A stretch of DNA of 64,000 nt from Sitta carolinensis (Eukaryota; Chordata; Aves; Passeriformes; Sittidae): NCBI GenBank assembly GCA_032173965.1, contig CM063284.1:132609125-132673124 (forward strand). Reading direction: 5' to 3'. A program made the translations under genes and the position numbers. Of this stretch, positions 38,196 through 52,000 are shown one piece after another (position 1 is the first letter of the stretch; each line of letters starts with the position of its first letter). The notes under the pieces are model-generated. The model had not been told where the DNA came from. It saw nothing but the letters and a program-made list of their open reading frames with translations, and did not search any database.

Positions 38196-39186
38196 TTTTT
38201 TTTATTAGACCTGCTTATGAAAGAAATGGAGGTGGATTGCTTTCCAACCCAAAACAGCTGCCACAGCCCTTGGCCAGGTGCAGCATACTCATGCAGAAAG
38301 CCCAAGGCTGGCTGGGTCATGTGGTCACCTGCAAGCCAATTGTTTCTCCATCTGGGCAGGAACAGGCAGTTACAGGACAGGTTGATGGGTGCAAGCCATG
38401 AGAAACCTGGAAGCCACACTGACCCAGCAGGGCACCTGGCAGAGTGCAGCTGTGGCATGGAGGTGACCACAGCACTGGACAAGGAGTTACACAGGAAGCA
38501 TCCCTGGTAGAGTGGCTTTGGGGTAACATGGCCAAAAATGGGATGTGTGGTGGTTGTGGCCATGGTAAATCTGACATTCCTCTCAGAACTATGCCATTCC
38601 AGAGTAAGGTTTTTATCTTCCTCTGGCTTGATTGTTGAGCCTCTGGCAAGGCCATGCTGTTTTTCTGGGGGCCAAAGGAATTACTCTGACCAGGTGAGCC
38701 CACTTCCTTCCCCTTACCTGGCCTGATTTTGTAGATTTGCTTTGCCTTTGTTGCATCTGCTCTTGTTGCTCCTTCCCTCTCCATGGTTTTGCCTTATTTT
38801 GGCTGCAGCAGCCACAGTTGTTCATTTTATTCACTTGCCACATACAGGGAAGGTGCCAGGAGAAGCTGGGGGAAGGGGAGCTGTGGCAGAGTGTGCAAGT
38901 GTGCATACCTCTGTGTGTGTGAGCATGTGAACACATCTCCAGGGCATGAGCAGAAGCAGGCTGGTTCTTCCTTGGCTACCTCTCCTCAGAAAGAGGAGGA
39001 GAAAGTGCCAAATATCATCTCAGCAAGGGAGCTGCTAGTCAGGGAGCTGGAAATCTTCCTTCTCTTCAGAGCTCAGAAGAATCTAAGAGTCTAATTCAAG
39101 TTTTTCAGGGCTCTCCTGCATCTTCAGAGAGCTGAAGTAATTTTTCCCAGAAAGTGTGATGTTCGTTAGGATGGTGAATGAGGCAG
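38196..39186. other. unique non-coding DNA
   Basis: No gene recognised. The largest frame is 155 codons at 38317-38784 minus, overlapping three other frames, and has no known domain. TTTCCAACCCAAAACAG at about 38240-38256 resembles a CR1 tail but lacks its context, so I did not call it. Confidence 0.6.
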
Positions 39187-39191
39187 GAAAC
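39187..39191. repeat. target-site duplication, left copy (GAAAC)
   Basis: This GAAAC lies directly before the TG of the 505-bp LTR and is matched exactly by GAAAC at 39697-39701 directly after its CA. Together they mark the host sequence duplicated at integration. Confidence 0.85.
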
Positions 39192-39696
39192 TGTCAGGAC
39201 CCAGGACATTCCTCTGACTGCCCTGGAAAATTTACAAGTCACAAGAGTTTAAGTAGAATGATAGTTAATTTGTCACAGGGTGAAAAAGTAGAATTTTGGG
39301 GTTTTAGAATGGGGGTTTAAGAGGCAAAGATGGAGGAATGTGGGTGTGTCCTGCCCTTCTTCGTCGTCTTGCCCTCCATCTTCTGCTGTGATGGTGACAC
39401 TTTTTGATTGGTTTAGAGAAACACTGTCCAACATAGCTGATAGGTATTGTAAAATTATTGTAAATAAAATATACGTAGTTTTTAGTATAAAAAAAAAAAA
39501 TAAACATCGCCCCAAGGGTGGTGAGTCTGCCTCATCCTGACCTGCAGGACAGACCTCAGCAATTCAGAGAAAGAACGTAAGAGATAAGAAAAAATAAGCA
39601 ACCTTGAAAAGCAGAGCAGACGAATCTCGACTTCTTGTTCTGACATGGGGCTGGGAGGCAAGAGGCACTTTAATACCTTGGGTCATCACAACAACA
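39192..39696 (+). mobile_element. complete solo LTR with 5-bp target-site duplication
   Basis: This 505-bp element starts TGTCAGGACCCAGGACATTC and ends CATCACAACAACA, giving TG...CA termini. It is bounded by perfect 5-bp direct repeats GAAAC at 39187-39191 and 39697-39701, the duplication length seen for ERVL and many other retroviral classes. Plus-strand signals include TATAAAA at 39486-39492 running into a long A stretch, an AATAAA at 39463-39468 and a degenerate AATAAG at 39593-39598, so plus is the likely sense orientation. No internal retroviral genes flank it, so it is a solo LTR formed by recombination between two LTRs of a provirus. It is not related by eye to the LTRs at 2211 and 52737. 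The general look fits avian ERVL-type LTRs, but I do not name a family. Confidence 0.88.
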
Positions 39697-39701
39697 GAAA
39701 C
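39697..39701. repeat. target-site duplication, right copy (GAAAC)
   Basis: This is the exact partner of the GAAAC at 39187-39191. The intact match supports the LTR limits and means no rearrangement has separated the two flanks. Confidence 0.85.
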
Positions 39702-42700
39702 CCGAGAGGAAACTTGCCAGAAATTTAAGGCAAACCACAACTGGATGGACTGGATCCAGCTGTCAGGCACCTCCAGAGAAAACATGCCAAACTCCACCAA
39801 GACATTAGGTGAGGTAGGATTATCTCCTTTGCAGAGCATTCCTTTACCACACTGGGAACATCCATGGAAAGTCTTAATTTAGGGTTTGGACACTGTAATG
39901 TAAAAACTATGAGAAAATCTTCATTCTAAATGCCATCAGGAAATAAGAGATATAGTCTTCTCTTGGGGAGCCTTTACAATCTTTCTCCATAATAAAGCAC
40001 TAAAAAAGCAAGACAGCTCTGCACGGACAGATAATACAAGTGTTTTCATCACATAAGCCATCTTGATTTATGTGCCATAAATCAAATGTGGGAGCTCAAG
40101 CCTTTGGCTGGGACCTCAGCACTGGTGGTTGTTCATTGTGAGAATTTGCCCATGCAAGAAAACCTCATTACTTAGTAGTAATTTTTATTTCTGTTTGATC
40201 AGAGACAAGTAAATCTGGGCTCAAGGCTGGCCTGGTCTTCCTGTTCTATGTTAGCACGCATTATGAAATAATTTGGATTGGATTAGTTTGGATGTCATCT
40301 TACAGAAAAAATCCTTCAAACCCAGGATGAAATCTGCATGAGACCTCCTGTGGCTGGTGCTGTGGGTGGCACAGACAGGCAGCACTCATGCTGAGACCTG
40401 GAGACCAGAAGACAGCATTTGAGATCCTCTTGGAATACTATGTGTAAAAGCAAAACGTTGTATTCTTCATCTGCATGGTTCCTTAAGGGGATGAGTTTAT
40501 ATCATATCCTTAAGGGATATGTGGTCTTAACTACATGGAAATGGCATTTCAGATTTTATAAGAAATTTATTTATTTAATTTCCAGGAAAAACCCATCTCT
40601 TTAAAAATCATATTTCTGGGATGTTAAGGCAGGCAAAATGACACAGGAGTTAGGGATGCTTATTGTTTTGCCACTGCAGAGTACTGGAGAGGAAGAGCTG
40701 CTTGTGACTCCACCTGAGGAGTGAACTAAACAAAGGAATATAAAACTTGCTGTGAAGGTATCTTGCCTTTAAGGTCTTTTCACCCTTTTTTTGCTTTTAA
40801 CAAAAACAACCCCTGCTTTGCAGAGAACTAAATTACTCATTCCAGACTGACAGATTGCCTTCCCATTTCTGCTCTATTCTGAGTAGTTGCATTTTTCAGC
40901 TGATACCTGGAAAGAACAGTCTCTTAAGAGGCTACATAAGATGGTAAGAAAATACCTGCCTAGATGAGTCACTGGGGAACAAAAAGGGAGACTGAAAGCT
41001 GGAATTAAGTTGCAGAAGTGTTACAAGAAAAAGAAAATCAGCACAGAGTTACTGTATCCAATATCTGCAGTTTAACAAGAAAAACATTATTAAAAAAAAA
41101 AAAAAACCCAACCCAAAAAACCCCCATTGGACAATAGAGAAATCATGGAGGGAATTTAACTCAAAAGAGTTGTCAAGGTATGGTTAACATCTTGGAGGTT
41201 CAGGTTAACTTGCCTGGAGGTCAGGTATGCATGTCCCATGCAGTTCTTCCTAGTTGTACAGGTGGGGTAACACTGTAAAAAAGACAGATAGTGGTAAGCA
41301 CATATATGTGGATGCAAGTGTGTGTGCAGCACTGCTAGCCCAGCTCCTGAGAGCACCAGCAAAGGAGCTTTCACTGTACAACTCAGTGATTTTATTCCTC
41401 ACAGCTGCCAACCAGAGTCTGAAGTGTGACTGTTTACAGGATGCAGATCACCGCTCCCGTCATGCCACAGAGCAGCCCCAGCTCTGGTGTTCTGGGGTTC
41501 CCACAGGCTGTGCTTTGGGGCACCGGCTCCTGCTCATGCCAGCCAGCATCCTGTTCCCCAGCACCATGGTCAGACTGGTTGGCAACACTTAAAAGAGATT
41601 GACTCAAGCTCTATCAAGCTGGAAGAGAAAAACAGAGCATCTATCAAGATGCTTGTCCTCCTTACCTGCTAATAGGGTGGAAAAATAATTAACCAGGGGC
41701 AGAGTTTTGACCAGCATGAGGGGAACTGGGCAGATTGCTGGTATGCATGCCAATATTCTCCATGTGTGCACCTTTGTGTTTGTTCACACTGTTTTTTAAG
41801 TTATCTTTGCAACCATAAGGTGTTTTCCCATACTTTTTTTTGTTAGTTTAAATGAGCCTCAAGAGAAAGTGGAAGGTCTTGAAAAGGACACACAGTGTCC
41901 ACTCACCCAGAGTGGCCTGGTCTATCTCAGGTGGTGTTCCTAAAATGACAGAGAGCTCTAAGTCTCCTGGATGGGCTGGGCTGTTTTAAAATCACCTTTT
42001 CTGAGTTACACAGCTGATTGTCACAGGCCATGAGACACCCATGGCCATGTGGGTCTCTCATAGCCAGAGCTGTAGTTCTTGCACCCAGTGGTTGTTTAAA
42101 GTAAGTAACTCAAGAGGCCATGTCATTAACCACCAGTTGTAGTTAGCAACCAACCTCATTTTAATGGTCCTGTGTCCCCATTCACAGTGCCCCAGAGCTG
42201 CTGGATGGTGGTCAGTCACAAGCATGAGTTATCTACTTGCAGCAACAGTCTTGGCAGCAGTGAAACTACGGAAGTTCCATCCCAGAGTCTGATATATGTC
42301 TCTCCAGACTGGGTGTGAGCTTCTCACAGTGTGGCTTTCCAGGATCCTGGGGTGTCTGGCTCAGTAGCCAGAGGCTGTGTAGCACACTCTGCTAGCCTGG
42401 CCTTCCTATAGGGTGAGATAGTTTTCCATAACCACACTGGGGTGAAGCTATTTGTCATAATTTGAATAAGAAGAAATTTTGTCAGTATTCCCAGGTAGGC
42501 CAGGAGTAGAAAATGAACCACCTCCAGATCTCCTCAAGCTCAGCCTTGTCTTGTCTCAAAGGTCCTAAAGCATGAGTAGACAATGACCTGAAGACCATCT
42601 CATTACAGGCATGTGGGATACATCATGACAACAGCTGCCTGCACTTATTACTGTCTGCCCTCTTTTGCACTTCCCAGTTCCATTTGCTCTTCAGTCTCAA

Positions 42701-42977
42701 CTCTTGAGTTTTACATGTGGTTTCAATTTAGGTTTATTCTGATGTGAAATACCAGTAGAGCTTCACTGGGAATGAAAAATGAAAACCCTGATAGATGCTT
42801 GGGCAAAATTCCTGCTGGGATCAAAGCTCTGGCTATACCTGGATAAGGAGTTCAGCCTTAGGCCTATGTTTGCATTACAGCCATCCCTGCCAGGGTTGCA
42901 GTCAGTAGTTGTACAAGACTTCAGCTAAGATGGGCAACAATAAAATAAAATATAATATAGCACAATGTCCCTGCTTA
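39702..42977. other. unique non-coding DNA
   Basis: No gene or further mobile element was recognised. The largest frame is 112 codons (41254-41592 plus) and has no family resemblance. An A15 run at 41092-41106, followed by a C/A-rich stretch, is listed separately. Confidence 0.6.
41092..41106. repeat. poly(A) run followed by A/C-rich stretch
   Basis: Fifteen A are followed by CCCAACCCAAAAAACCCCC. It could be the tail of an old retroposed sequence, but the DNA before it resembles no known transcript and no flanking duplication is visible. I treat it as a simple repeat. Confidence 0.8.
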
Positions 42978-43042
42978 TTGAAGGGGCTCAGACTAGATGA
43001 CTTTCCAACCCAAACAATTCTATTTTATGATACTATGATAAT
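42978..43042 (+). mobile_element. CR1 LINE tail fragment
   Basis: GGCTCAGACTAGATGACTTT, CCAACCCAAACAATTCTATT and TTATGATACTATGATA match the plus-strand 3' end of CR1, including a decayed octamer microsatellite. Only about 65 bp remain. The change of the usual CCTTCCAACC to CTTTCCAACC and the degraded tail mark it as old. Confidence 0.88.
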
Positions 43043-46000
43043 CAAGGCCTTTCTCAACATGCAGACTAGTGTTGGAGAAATGGAGTCATGGGATTTTTTC
43101 ATATACATTGGGGAGAGAGTTGGATGCCACTGGAGGAGCACGAGACACTGCTACTGGAGAAGCAAGGCAGAGGAGGTGAACACACAGGCAGGAGCAGTGG
43201 TCTGTAAGAGCTGAGGGAGCTGGGGCACAAAGCCTCTTGCTTGGTGCTGCCAAGGGAAGCAGCTCTGTCCTGTGGGCCCCTTCAGCTGCACCACAGCTGC
43301 ACAACTCTGCACCTTGGTTTCTCCCATGAGCAGAAGAAACCTCTGGACACTAAAGTATCACCTAATGCTCAAGCTATGGGACCGTACCAGGCTGGTTTTA
43401 CTTATACTGGAGCAAATCAGCTGCTTTTATTATAGGTCTTTCTGACTTTGCCTGTGTAGGAGTAAAGAAAATTGCTGCTTGACTTTTTCCTGTGGAGCCT
43501 GCAGTGTGATGGGATATATTTAATCTGAACAGGCTAGCTAATGCAGCCCTTTGAATCAGGTTTGGCTTTGATTAAGTTCTAGCACATGTTTGGGGCCAGC
43601 AGATTCTTTTCACAATAGCACTTTATGACTCTGCACATTACGAGTCTCTCAGGGCATGGTGTATTGGACAGCATGGGCAGCCTCAGGCCCGTTCAGTGCT
43701 CTCCTGCCTGGTCTCTGGGGCTGTGCTGGAGCAGGAGGTGCTGGAGGAAGCACCCTCATGCAAGAGGCAGAGGCTGTTGCTGTGCAGTCTGCAGAATTCC
43801 CATGGAGATAGTGCTTGGCACGTATCTAAAGTTCACCTCCACATACAATCAGCAGCACCTCTTATCTTGCTACTCAGCCTGCAAAACTTCTTATACTTGA
43901 GTGGACTGATTATAACACAAATAGAGTGACCAGGGGGACTTCTGAGGGCGCTGCAAGCATAGGTACCTTGCTTTATTCCACCTACAGGCTGCTTTATGAC
44001 TGACTTTAGGAAACTTTTCCTTTTAAATGGGCATATTTGTTTGGTTTTGAAGTGGAGGTGACTTACGCAATCAAGGTCAAGCAGTCTCAGATGAATTTCT
44101 GGTTACTTTTACAGAAGAAAAGTTGCCTTGTAAGGCATGTGACCCCAGCAGCAAGCTATCTCTTGATGCAGAAGTTGTTTGTCCTCCCTCTCAGAGTGAG
44201 CAACCTGGAATGAATGATAATGAATAGATGCTTATCCTGAAATGACTGAGCTGCAGTGGCAGGAGCCAAAATGGGACTTTCAGATGAGAAGTGGATGGAG
44301 GAAAGGCATAAGCATGGGCTTGGCAGATCACTGGTGATCCTGAGGCCTTGGGTGTTTGGGTCCCCACGCCAAACCTAGCACAGGCATCAACAGCTCTGAG
44401 TAATGATGATTTGCGGTGAATCTGGTGGTGTGGATTTCAAGAAACAGGAGCTCCAGCTTCCCAGCAACATGCACAAGTCCTGCTCTTTGATTTTGTCAGC
44501 TCAGCAGAGAGACACAGAGCAGGAGCCTGGAGAGCAAATCTGTTATTTGTACAATCATTATTGGAGGGATAGGTAGGGAAACAGGACAGCGAGGGATAAC
44601 CCATTCAAAGCATTTTTACAGGGACTTAAGATTCCTGAGAATCTGCACCTGTGTCTTGCACATCACACTGCCTGTTTGAATAGCACCCTTTAGGAGCTGA
44701 ACCTCTTGTGTATTAACCATCAGTATTCAACCTGGAAGCAAATTAAAAAGCAAAGTATAGCCTCATGGCAGGATAGGTATGGACCATCCACAGGAGTTCC
44801 CAGGTCCTGGAGGGAACCTACCAGTTTACAGCAGTTTTAATTGGCCCTGAAAAAATTGTGTATAGTTCAAATATCCTAATGGTTTGCAAGGTTGGAGAAA
44901 TACTGTTTATGTGCTATTTACAAGACTGACGCCTATAAGAATATTAATTCATTGTAAGGTGCAGGAACTAAGGGACAGGTGAAGTCTGTGACACTGATTA
45001 AGCCCTTCTCCGTGTCAGTAGCAGACAGAAAAAAATAAGGACTCTGACAGAAAAATTTGATGAATCCATCAAGCAGCATAATCAATCTGCTGAGAAATGA
45101 GCAAGAAGCCAATGTGATGTGGGGATGGTGCCACTGGGAAGGTGAGGGGACAGCACAGTGCCTGTTGGTGTGACCTGAGATGTCAGCAGTTTGCCAGTTG
45201 CTCTGGGAGCCTGCCCCTCAGAGGCTTCTGCCCACTGCCCTTGGCTTGGCCACAGCCCAGAGACTTCTGCCCAGCTTTCCCGGTGCCAGGCTTCAGGGTC
45301 ATGGCATTTGAAGACAAAGTCAATTGAGGACTAGCCACTGGTCAGCTTCCTGGTGTGCTCTGGGTGTTTTCTATTGGCAGCAAAGCAAGGCTGTGTCAAA
45401 GGATTGTTCAGCCACGCTTCAAGCAGGCTGCTACAGGATTATGTTTTCTTTTCTTTTTAAAGACAGAAGAGAGAGAAGAGTCAGAATTCCCTAGCATGTG
45501 TATGAACCTCAAAGCAAGAGATCATGATGTGTCTGTGGGACCTACAGTTCTGTGCTCTGCCCATGCACTGTTTGCCAACAGTGGGAACAGACATGTGGTG
45601 ATTGACTCAGCTCCAGAGCTGGGCACAGTGCTTGTGGCTCACCTGTGATACTGATTTCCAGACAAGGAAATCACAAGGCACAATAAAACCTGTTTATTTT
45701 AGCAGAAGTGGAAATCAATATTTTCCAAATGCCTCAACAGCCAGGCAGCAGTTGAGCTGAATAGTTATTTTCAGCACTACCAGAAAGCCTTGCTCTCCAC
45801 TGTAGACAAAGCTGCAGCTCCCAGCAAATGCCTGGCAGGTGTGTTTTGGATAGGTCCTTGATGCAGCTCCTGCAATAAGCACAGCCAAGCTATCCATGAG
45901 TTAGCATATTGAAGAGACAAACCAGCAGAACAGGAGTAATCCAAATCTAACCCAGCACCATCTGCCACATGAGGCACTGCGGCTGTATACAAAAACCTCA

Positions 46001-49000
46001 TTAGTACCTGATGAGAGGGAGGCTGGGCCCGCAAATAAACTATTTGCAATACAGGATGTGTGATGCTGTCAGCATCCATGTGGCTCATGAAAAGGGGAAA
46101 CTTGTTGCTGGTGGCAGCTCTGCGAGGCCTGTGGGTGAGACATGGGGCAGGTGTGGCACCTCCTGGGGGTGCAGAGATTCACACTTGGACACCGCCAAGG
46201 AGCAGCCTGGGAAAGCCTGGGGGTGCATAACCTACAGCAGGGGAAGACAATGCCCAGATAGGCTTAGTTTCTGTCCCATAGGCCCATGTTGGTAAGGGCG
46301 AAGGTCAAAAGCAGTGGAACCATGAAGAAACAAAATAAAAGCAGCTACTTTCATCTCCCTCATCCCAGGCTGGCAGCTGGCAGGGACATGAGGACAAGCC
46401 TGAGTGCTACTGACTGAACTACACACACTGAGCTGCTCACAGTGGCACTCACCATGGCCCCATGAGTCCTGCCAAATACTTCTTTGTCTCTGGTGCCCAA
46501 AGTGTGGCAGGGCCCAGCACCTGCTGTGCCAGTGATGCTTCCAGCTCCAGGAGGGGGCAAGGAGTGACTTGACATTGGCAGAGGGTGTGTCACTTTAGCC
46601 ATCTTTCCCCTCAGCTCCCTATGCCTGCTATCTCCATGTGCACACAGTGGTGGGGGTCTGCTGTCCCCTAGGGCAAGGGGCATTTGGGGCCCAGTTGCCA
46701 CTCTGGCATGGGGGGGGAGAGGGCAACAAGGGTGGTGGAGCTGCTCTGGGGCTGCAGAGAGAGCAGAGCCTCTCACTGGCTCTCACCCTCCTCCCTTCCC
46801 CCCTGCTCACAGCTTGCCAGCAGCCAGCCCAGGGACTTGGAGGCAGGATTTGTCCCTTGAAGGTGGAAGGGCAGGGCTTGGGCACTGCCAACTGCCATGA
46901 GATGACTGTCAGGCTTGGTGGGAAAGACCAGTATCCAGGGTCAGCTCCTGCTCCAAACTGTGGCAAAGACAAGCTTGTGATCTATGGTGGGCGCTTGTGT
47001 GAGGCCAAAACTTGTTGTTAACATTATTATTTTTTATTGCTTTATTTTTAGCTGATCATTTCTGTTTGTGTGATCTCTCCTGCTGGGCAGCTCCAGCTCC
47101 TCAGGGCAGTCCGCAAGCAGGCATGGCACAATGAAATCCCAGCTCAGGGAGACAACACTGGGCAGTGGGTGGGGTCAGGAGGATTGGAGGGGGAGAGGAT
47201 GGCAACTGAGACTTCAAAGCAGATACAATCCAGATCTATATATATATATAAAGAGTAATTAAACAGAGGGAGGCAGAATTAAAAGGTCACTTCGGGACTG
47301 CCACATGGTAGCATCTTTAAAGCTATCATGCAGTGCAGCCTGGTGTAAGAGCACAACCCTATTATGGGTTATTGCATTACAAGCTCCCTCGTTTTCTTTC
47401 TCCAGACAGTGAAACACAAGAGTCTAAAATAGGAAAGCAGTTTTCCAAATGCAAGGCCCTGTGAAGGGTGAGGGTGAAGGCACAGTGCTGCAGCAGCCAC
47501 AAGGCCATGTAATCCAGGCAAGAGAGTTATGAGATTCCTTGACTTTGCTTCTTGCCTCAGGGACCCTGCCTGTCCCCAGAGCTTCTCCTGGGAGGAAGAA
47601 GCCATGGAACAGGGCCGTAATTATTTCCTTTTTAAAGGAGTTAGTCCAAAGGAGAACTAGACTGTGCCTTCTTCTGATGCTTGTTAATTACCTGGGATGC
47701 TGGCTGCCTCCTTCCCCATCCCTTGGCTTTTGCATTCTTCTCTCTCATGATCTCACTGTGACATTGCAGCCTCTAACACCCTCTGACACCCAAGGCTGCA
47801 CCTTGTTTACCAAATTTCCTGCTCTCATATATTTCATCTTCAGTTTCCCAATGCAGCCTCTTGAAAAGTTACTTCTCAGTTCAGTTACCACCTTTGCTTC
47901 TCTAGATATCTTGTTCATTTTCATCTGTTTTCTTTTAGTTTATGTGTTCTCTTGCTTGTAGGTTGGGCCAATCACAGGCCAAGAAGTGTCAAGACACTTC
48001 TGTCATGTCCATGTCAGCAACTGGGACCTTGCTGGTAGCCCGGGACACTGTTTGTCTGAGAAAGGGGTAGCAGTTCAACCATTCCAACTGTTTCCATCCT
48101 TTGAAAGTCCTACATTTGCTGTCACTTTTTAGAGCTGGGAGCAGTTCTTTGCTGGTAGTTTCTCTGCTTCTCAGCTTGCTCTGTTTTGAAGCTAGATGGT
48201 TTCAAGGAGCGTAGCTGGAAACCATTAACAGGCAGGCATACTTTGCCTCTCTTCACAATTACACTGCTTGCACACTTAGAATGATTCAGTTCATTTAGCA
48301 TTTTAAATTCCACACAATTTTAGGAGCACAGGGGGATACATTAGTCTGAATTATTTCCTACCAAACAATTCTGCCGTGAAGACTGCCAAGGCTGCTCAAG
48401 GTGTGCTGGGGGCAGAAAGCTCGCTCCACCACAGCTCCAGGATCCACATCTTCAGCCCTGGAGAAGGAATTTCTATGGAGACATGTGCAGTAAACAAATA
48501 TATGGCTTCCCCAGCGTATGCAGGCACTGCCGCCCCAGCTCTGCAAGCTCTTGGGCTGTTTTTTTTGGCAGGGGCTAATACCTATGAACCCCACCCAGCC
48601 TGCCAGCAGTGCTGTCTTTTCACCTTGGAGGATTGCAGCTAGGAGCAGTAATTCCCAGTATTTTTGCTAGGGGATGAATTTTGAGGGGTCCCAGCATGGT
48701 ATCACACTCTCCTGGCAGAGCAAACAAAACTCCCATTAAATGTTTGTTTATATATAGCCAGGGAGAGACACAAAATCCTACGCAAAAGCAGAGCAGTGGT
48801 TTCATGCCTCTTCCCAGGGTGTCCCCAGGCCCTGTACCCAGCTCCTACATCTCCCCATGCTGCAGTGCCCATGGCTGGAGACCTGCACTCCACTTGACAG
48901 TGCTGAGCATCTCTGGGCTTCAATCCCCAGGTCTGTGGGGAATTAAAGCCCCTCCTGTGAGCCTTTCAACCACTCTTCCCTGAGATGGCTGAGCAAACCA

Positions 49001-52000
49001 GAACATGAGGAGATGATGCTCAGTTACCTTCTGCTGGGTTTACAGACATTCTTCCACTCCCTTGTGATGCCCCAGCTGAGTTCTCCTGGTTTATTCACGG
49101 TGGGCAGTTTATGCATGAGTAAAATATCTGTGAAATTTTCCTCACAGAGGCAGATATGAGAGCTCAAGTACCCCAGCCAAATATTGCTTGTGTAATAACC
49201 AGAAACCGTGCTATAGCTTTGTTATTTTTCCTGCTGAGGCTTCTCTTGCTGCTCCAGCTCTGCTCTACATCCCCTCTTGGACTGCAGCGATGTATCATGC
49301 TGGGCTGCTCAAAGGCTGCTGCTTCTCTGGGAAGTACCGTCTGTCACCCAAGTCTAAAGCTGAAGCCAGAATATAAAAATATGCTAAAAATTTTGCTATT
49401 ATTGGGCCAAAGAGTAAATGCAGCCACCAGTAACTTTGATCCCAGAAGACCAGCACAAAACAAAGCAGGATTCACCAGCTGAGCGCAGATCCTTATTTCC
49501 ACCATGGAATCCAACAAAGCAATTGCTAATGGACCGGAACAAAATTTGACGCATATTGATTTCCAGATTCTGAGCTGAGCTGGCTTAGGTGCTGTCTGCA
49601 GCTCTCCAGCAGTACCATGCCCTTGAATCTCAATGTGAAACAGAGACAGAAAAGGCCCTTAGGATATTGGTAATGCCTAACTATTGGAGACAGGAAAGTC
49701 ATACCAAGTCAGCCGAGTCTCTGGCCTTGTTTCAGCCTGGGCTTGTGCTTTAGGGAGGGACAAAGGAACAGGCCTGTGGCCATGGGGTGCTGGAGATGTC
49801 TTGGGGAACAGCAGACATGCCTCATGCTGTACAGACAGAGCCTGCTTTGCCAGCAGCACTGTTGCTGGTTAATGGCTGTGCAGCTCCTGCCTGGCAGTGA
49901 CTGCCACAGCTCAGCCTGCCCAGGAGTGAGGGACCCTTGGTGCTGCCTCACCACAGCCACTCACACACAGGGGCTGCATAGAACAGAGGCCACATCCCAT
50001 TGAAATCCCTTTATTATTGCTCAGCTGTAAGAAAGGTTATTTGAGCATTTGATGGAAACACCACGTGCTCAAGAACCAGGGTGATAGCATGGTTTTAGAC
50101 ACTCATCCCTGCCTATCCCTACCTAAGACCCAGGACTTGCCCTCTGTGGTGGCAATTGTCAGCCATACCATGGCCCTTTAGGGTCCCTCATGTTTTGGGA
50201 TTGCAGCAGGGCTATTGCTTGGTATCTCAGTATGACCCTCAACCCCTCTCACCCACCCACTGCCCATTGGTGATGGGTGAGTGGCCCCTAGATGTTCCCC
50301 CCCACCCAGGCAGAGGCTGTTGCTGCTGCAGGTGAGTGACCCACTTTCAGCCAAAGGAGCTAATGAGGTGCCCTGCTCCTGCTTGCTTTGCTAGTTCCCT
50401 TCCTTTGAGAGTTAATACATAACTTTCTCTATTTTTTTACATAATAACAACAGCACAGCTCAGGGGAAATTTGCAAGAGGTAAAAAAAAAAGACTATGTC
50501 AGCCAACTGTGGCTTGTTTTATTCACCTGAAAATGGCTGGAAATTGGAGGAGTGCTGGGACAAGTGCCTCCTGGGTGTGCCCTGCTCCTGTCAACACGTG
50601 AGCTCTGCTGCCCCACATCCAGCTGGCCTAACCCCGAGTGACCAACCTCACCTTCTTACGTAAAGGCACTTCCCGAGTACGGTTTATAAAACTCAGCTTA
50701 TTGGTTTCCAAGAGACACAGCTGTCCCAGGATCACAGCCTGCATATCACTCAGTTGTCTTGTGGGGAAGAAGCATCTTTTGATCAGAGATGTTGCCATGG
50801 CCAGCAAGGCAGGTGGTGACACCTCACAGGTAAGCCAGTCTGGAGGAGTCCCTGTTTCCTAGCCTTGTGCCTTCCTGGCAGAGATATTCCAGAGAGCTGT
50901 TTGCAAGAGGTGATGGCAACAGTCTAAGCCAAGTTACCTCTGTGCTCATGGGACCACTTCATAACCCCTTGGTTTCTTTTAACTAATTACTGCTACGAGA
51001 ACTCAATGGCAAAACACATTTGTACAGGCCTTGATAATGTTGAACCCTGTCAATGATATACAAACAGTTCCAGCAAGTGAGGTTAGGTGTAGACCAAGGC
51101 TAGATATACAGGCCTTCTTAAAACAGAGACCTCTGGCAACATGAAAATAATCTTGTTAGAATAGTATGTACTAGATATGGTAGGTAAAAAGATGGTATGT
51201 AAAAGATCTGGGAGAGTGAAGGGAGCAGGTACTTGCTCTGCAGAAATACAGTAATTGAGGAGAGACCCTGTGATAAACCACCTGAGTCAGAACAGTGAGA
51301 ATCTCTGCAATACTTAGGGTGGGAGCTCAGCTCCAGCAAACATGGGTTATTTGGGTCCTGCTGCTGTTACCAGCTTGGCAGCCTTCAGGAGTGATGCCTG
51401 AGCTGTCAAACAAGGTGCAAAAATGTTTTCAGCTTCTCTGAGGGCAGGATGCAAAGAGAACAGAGCTACCTTTCTGGAGCTTGCTGCTGGTCACTGCCTG
51501 GTGCAAATGCAGGCTCATGCTGCCTCTCCACAGCGACCCAGGGGGCTTTGGGGCTGGGGACACTGTGCTCTGAGTAACCCAGGGGCTCGGCTGGCTGAAG
51601 GAATGGCTGGATCACAGCCCATCCTCTTGCTGCAGAGGTGAGAGATTCCCTGCCTCTGCCTCAGCACCTGCTTACGCAGCAGCCGGGTGCTGCTCTCCTC
51701 TCCTGCTAATCAGAGCCTGACTGTGACGAGCCACTGCTGCCCTTTCACCCAAAGCTGAGTTTCCTTCTCCAGGTTAAGGCAGTGTGTGCTAAACTGCTGC
51801 TGCCCCACTTTCCTCAGGAATATGTTTACCAAGGAAAGATATACTGCACATTCCCCTGAGCTTGGCTTTGTGTTCCAGAAGGCCAGCAACAGACCCAAGA
51901 CCATCCTTAGGAGCTGCCAGCAGGATGGGACCTCCTGCCAGCACCTCCTGGCCTCATTAAGCCAGAGGGGCTTTCTCTGAGGAACTTGTCTGTCATGCAG

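Noticed and set aside
38238..38260. TTTCCAACCCAAAACAG as a further CR1 tail
   Set aside because: About 17 bases only, with no upstream CR1 match and no octamer microsatellite.
46360..47021. Overlapping 138-codon, 114-codon and 127-codon frames
   Set aside because: Again a GC-rich patch with few stops, no CpG island and no known domain.
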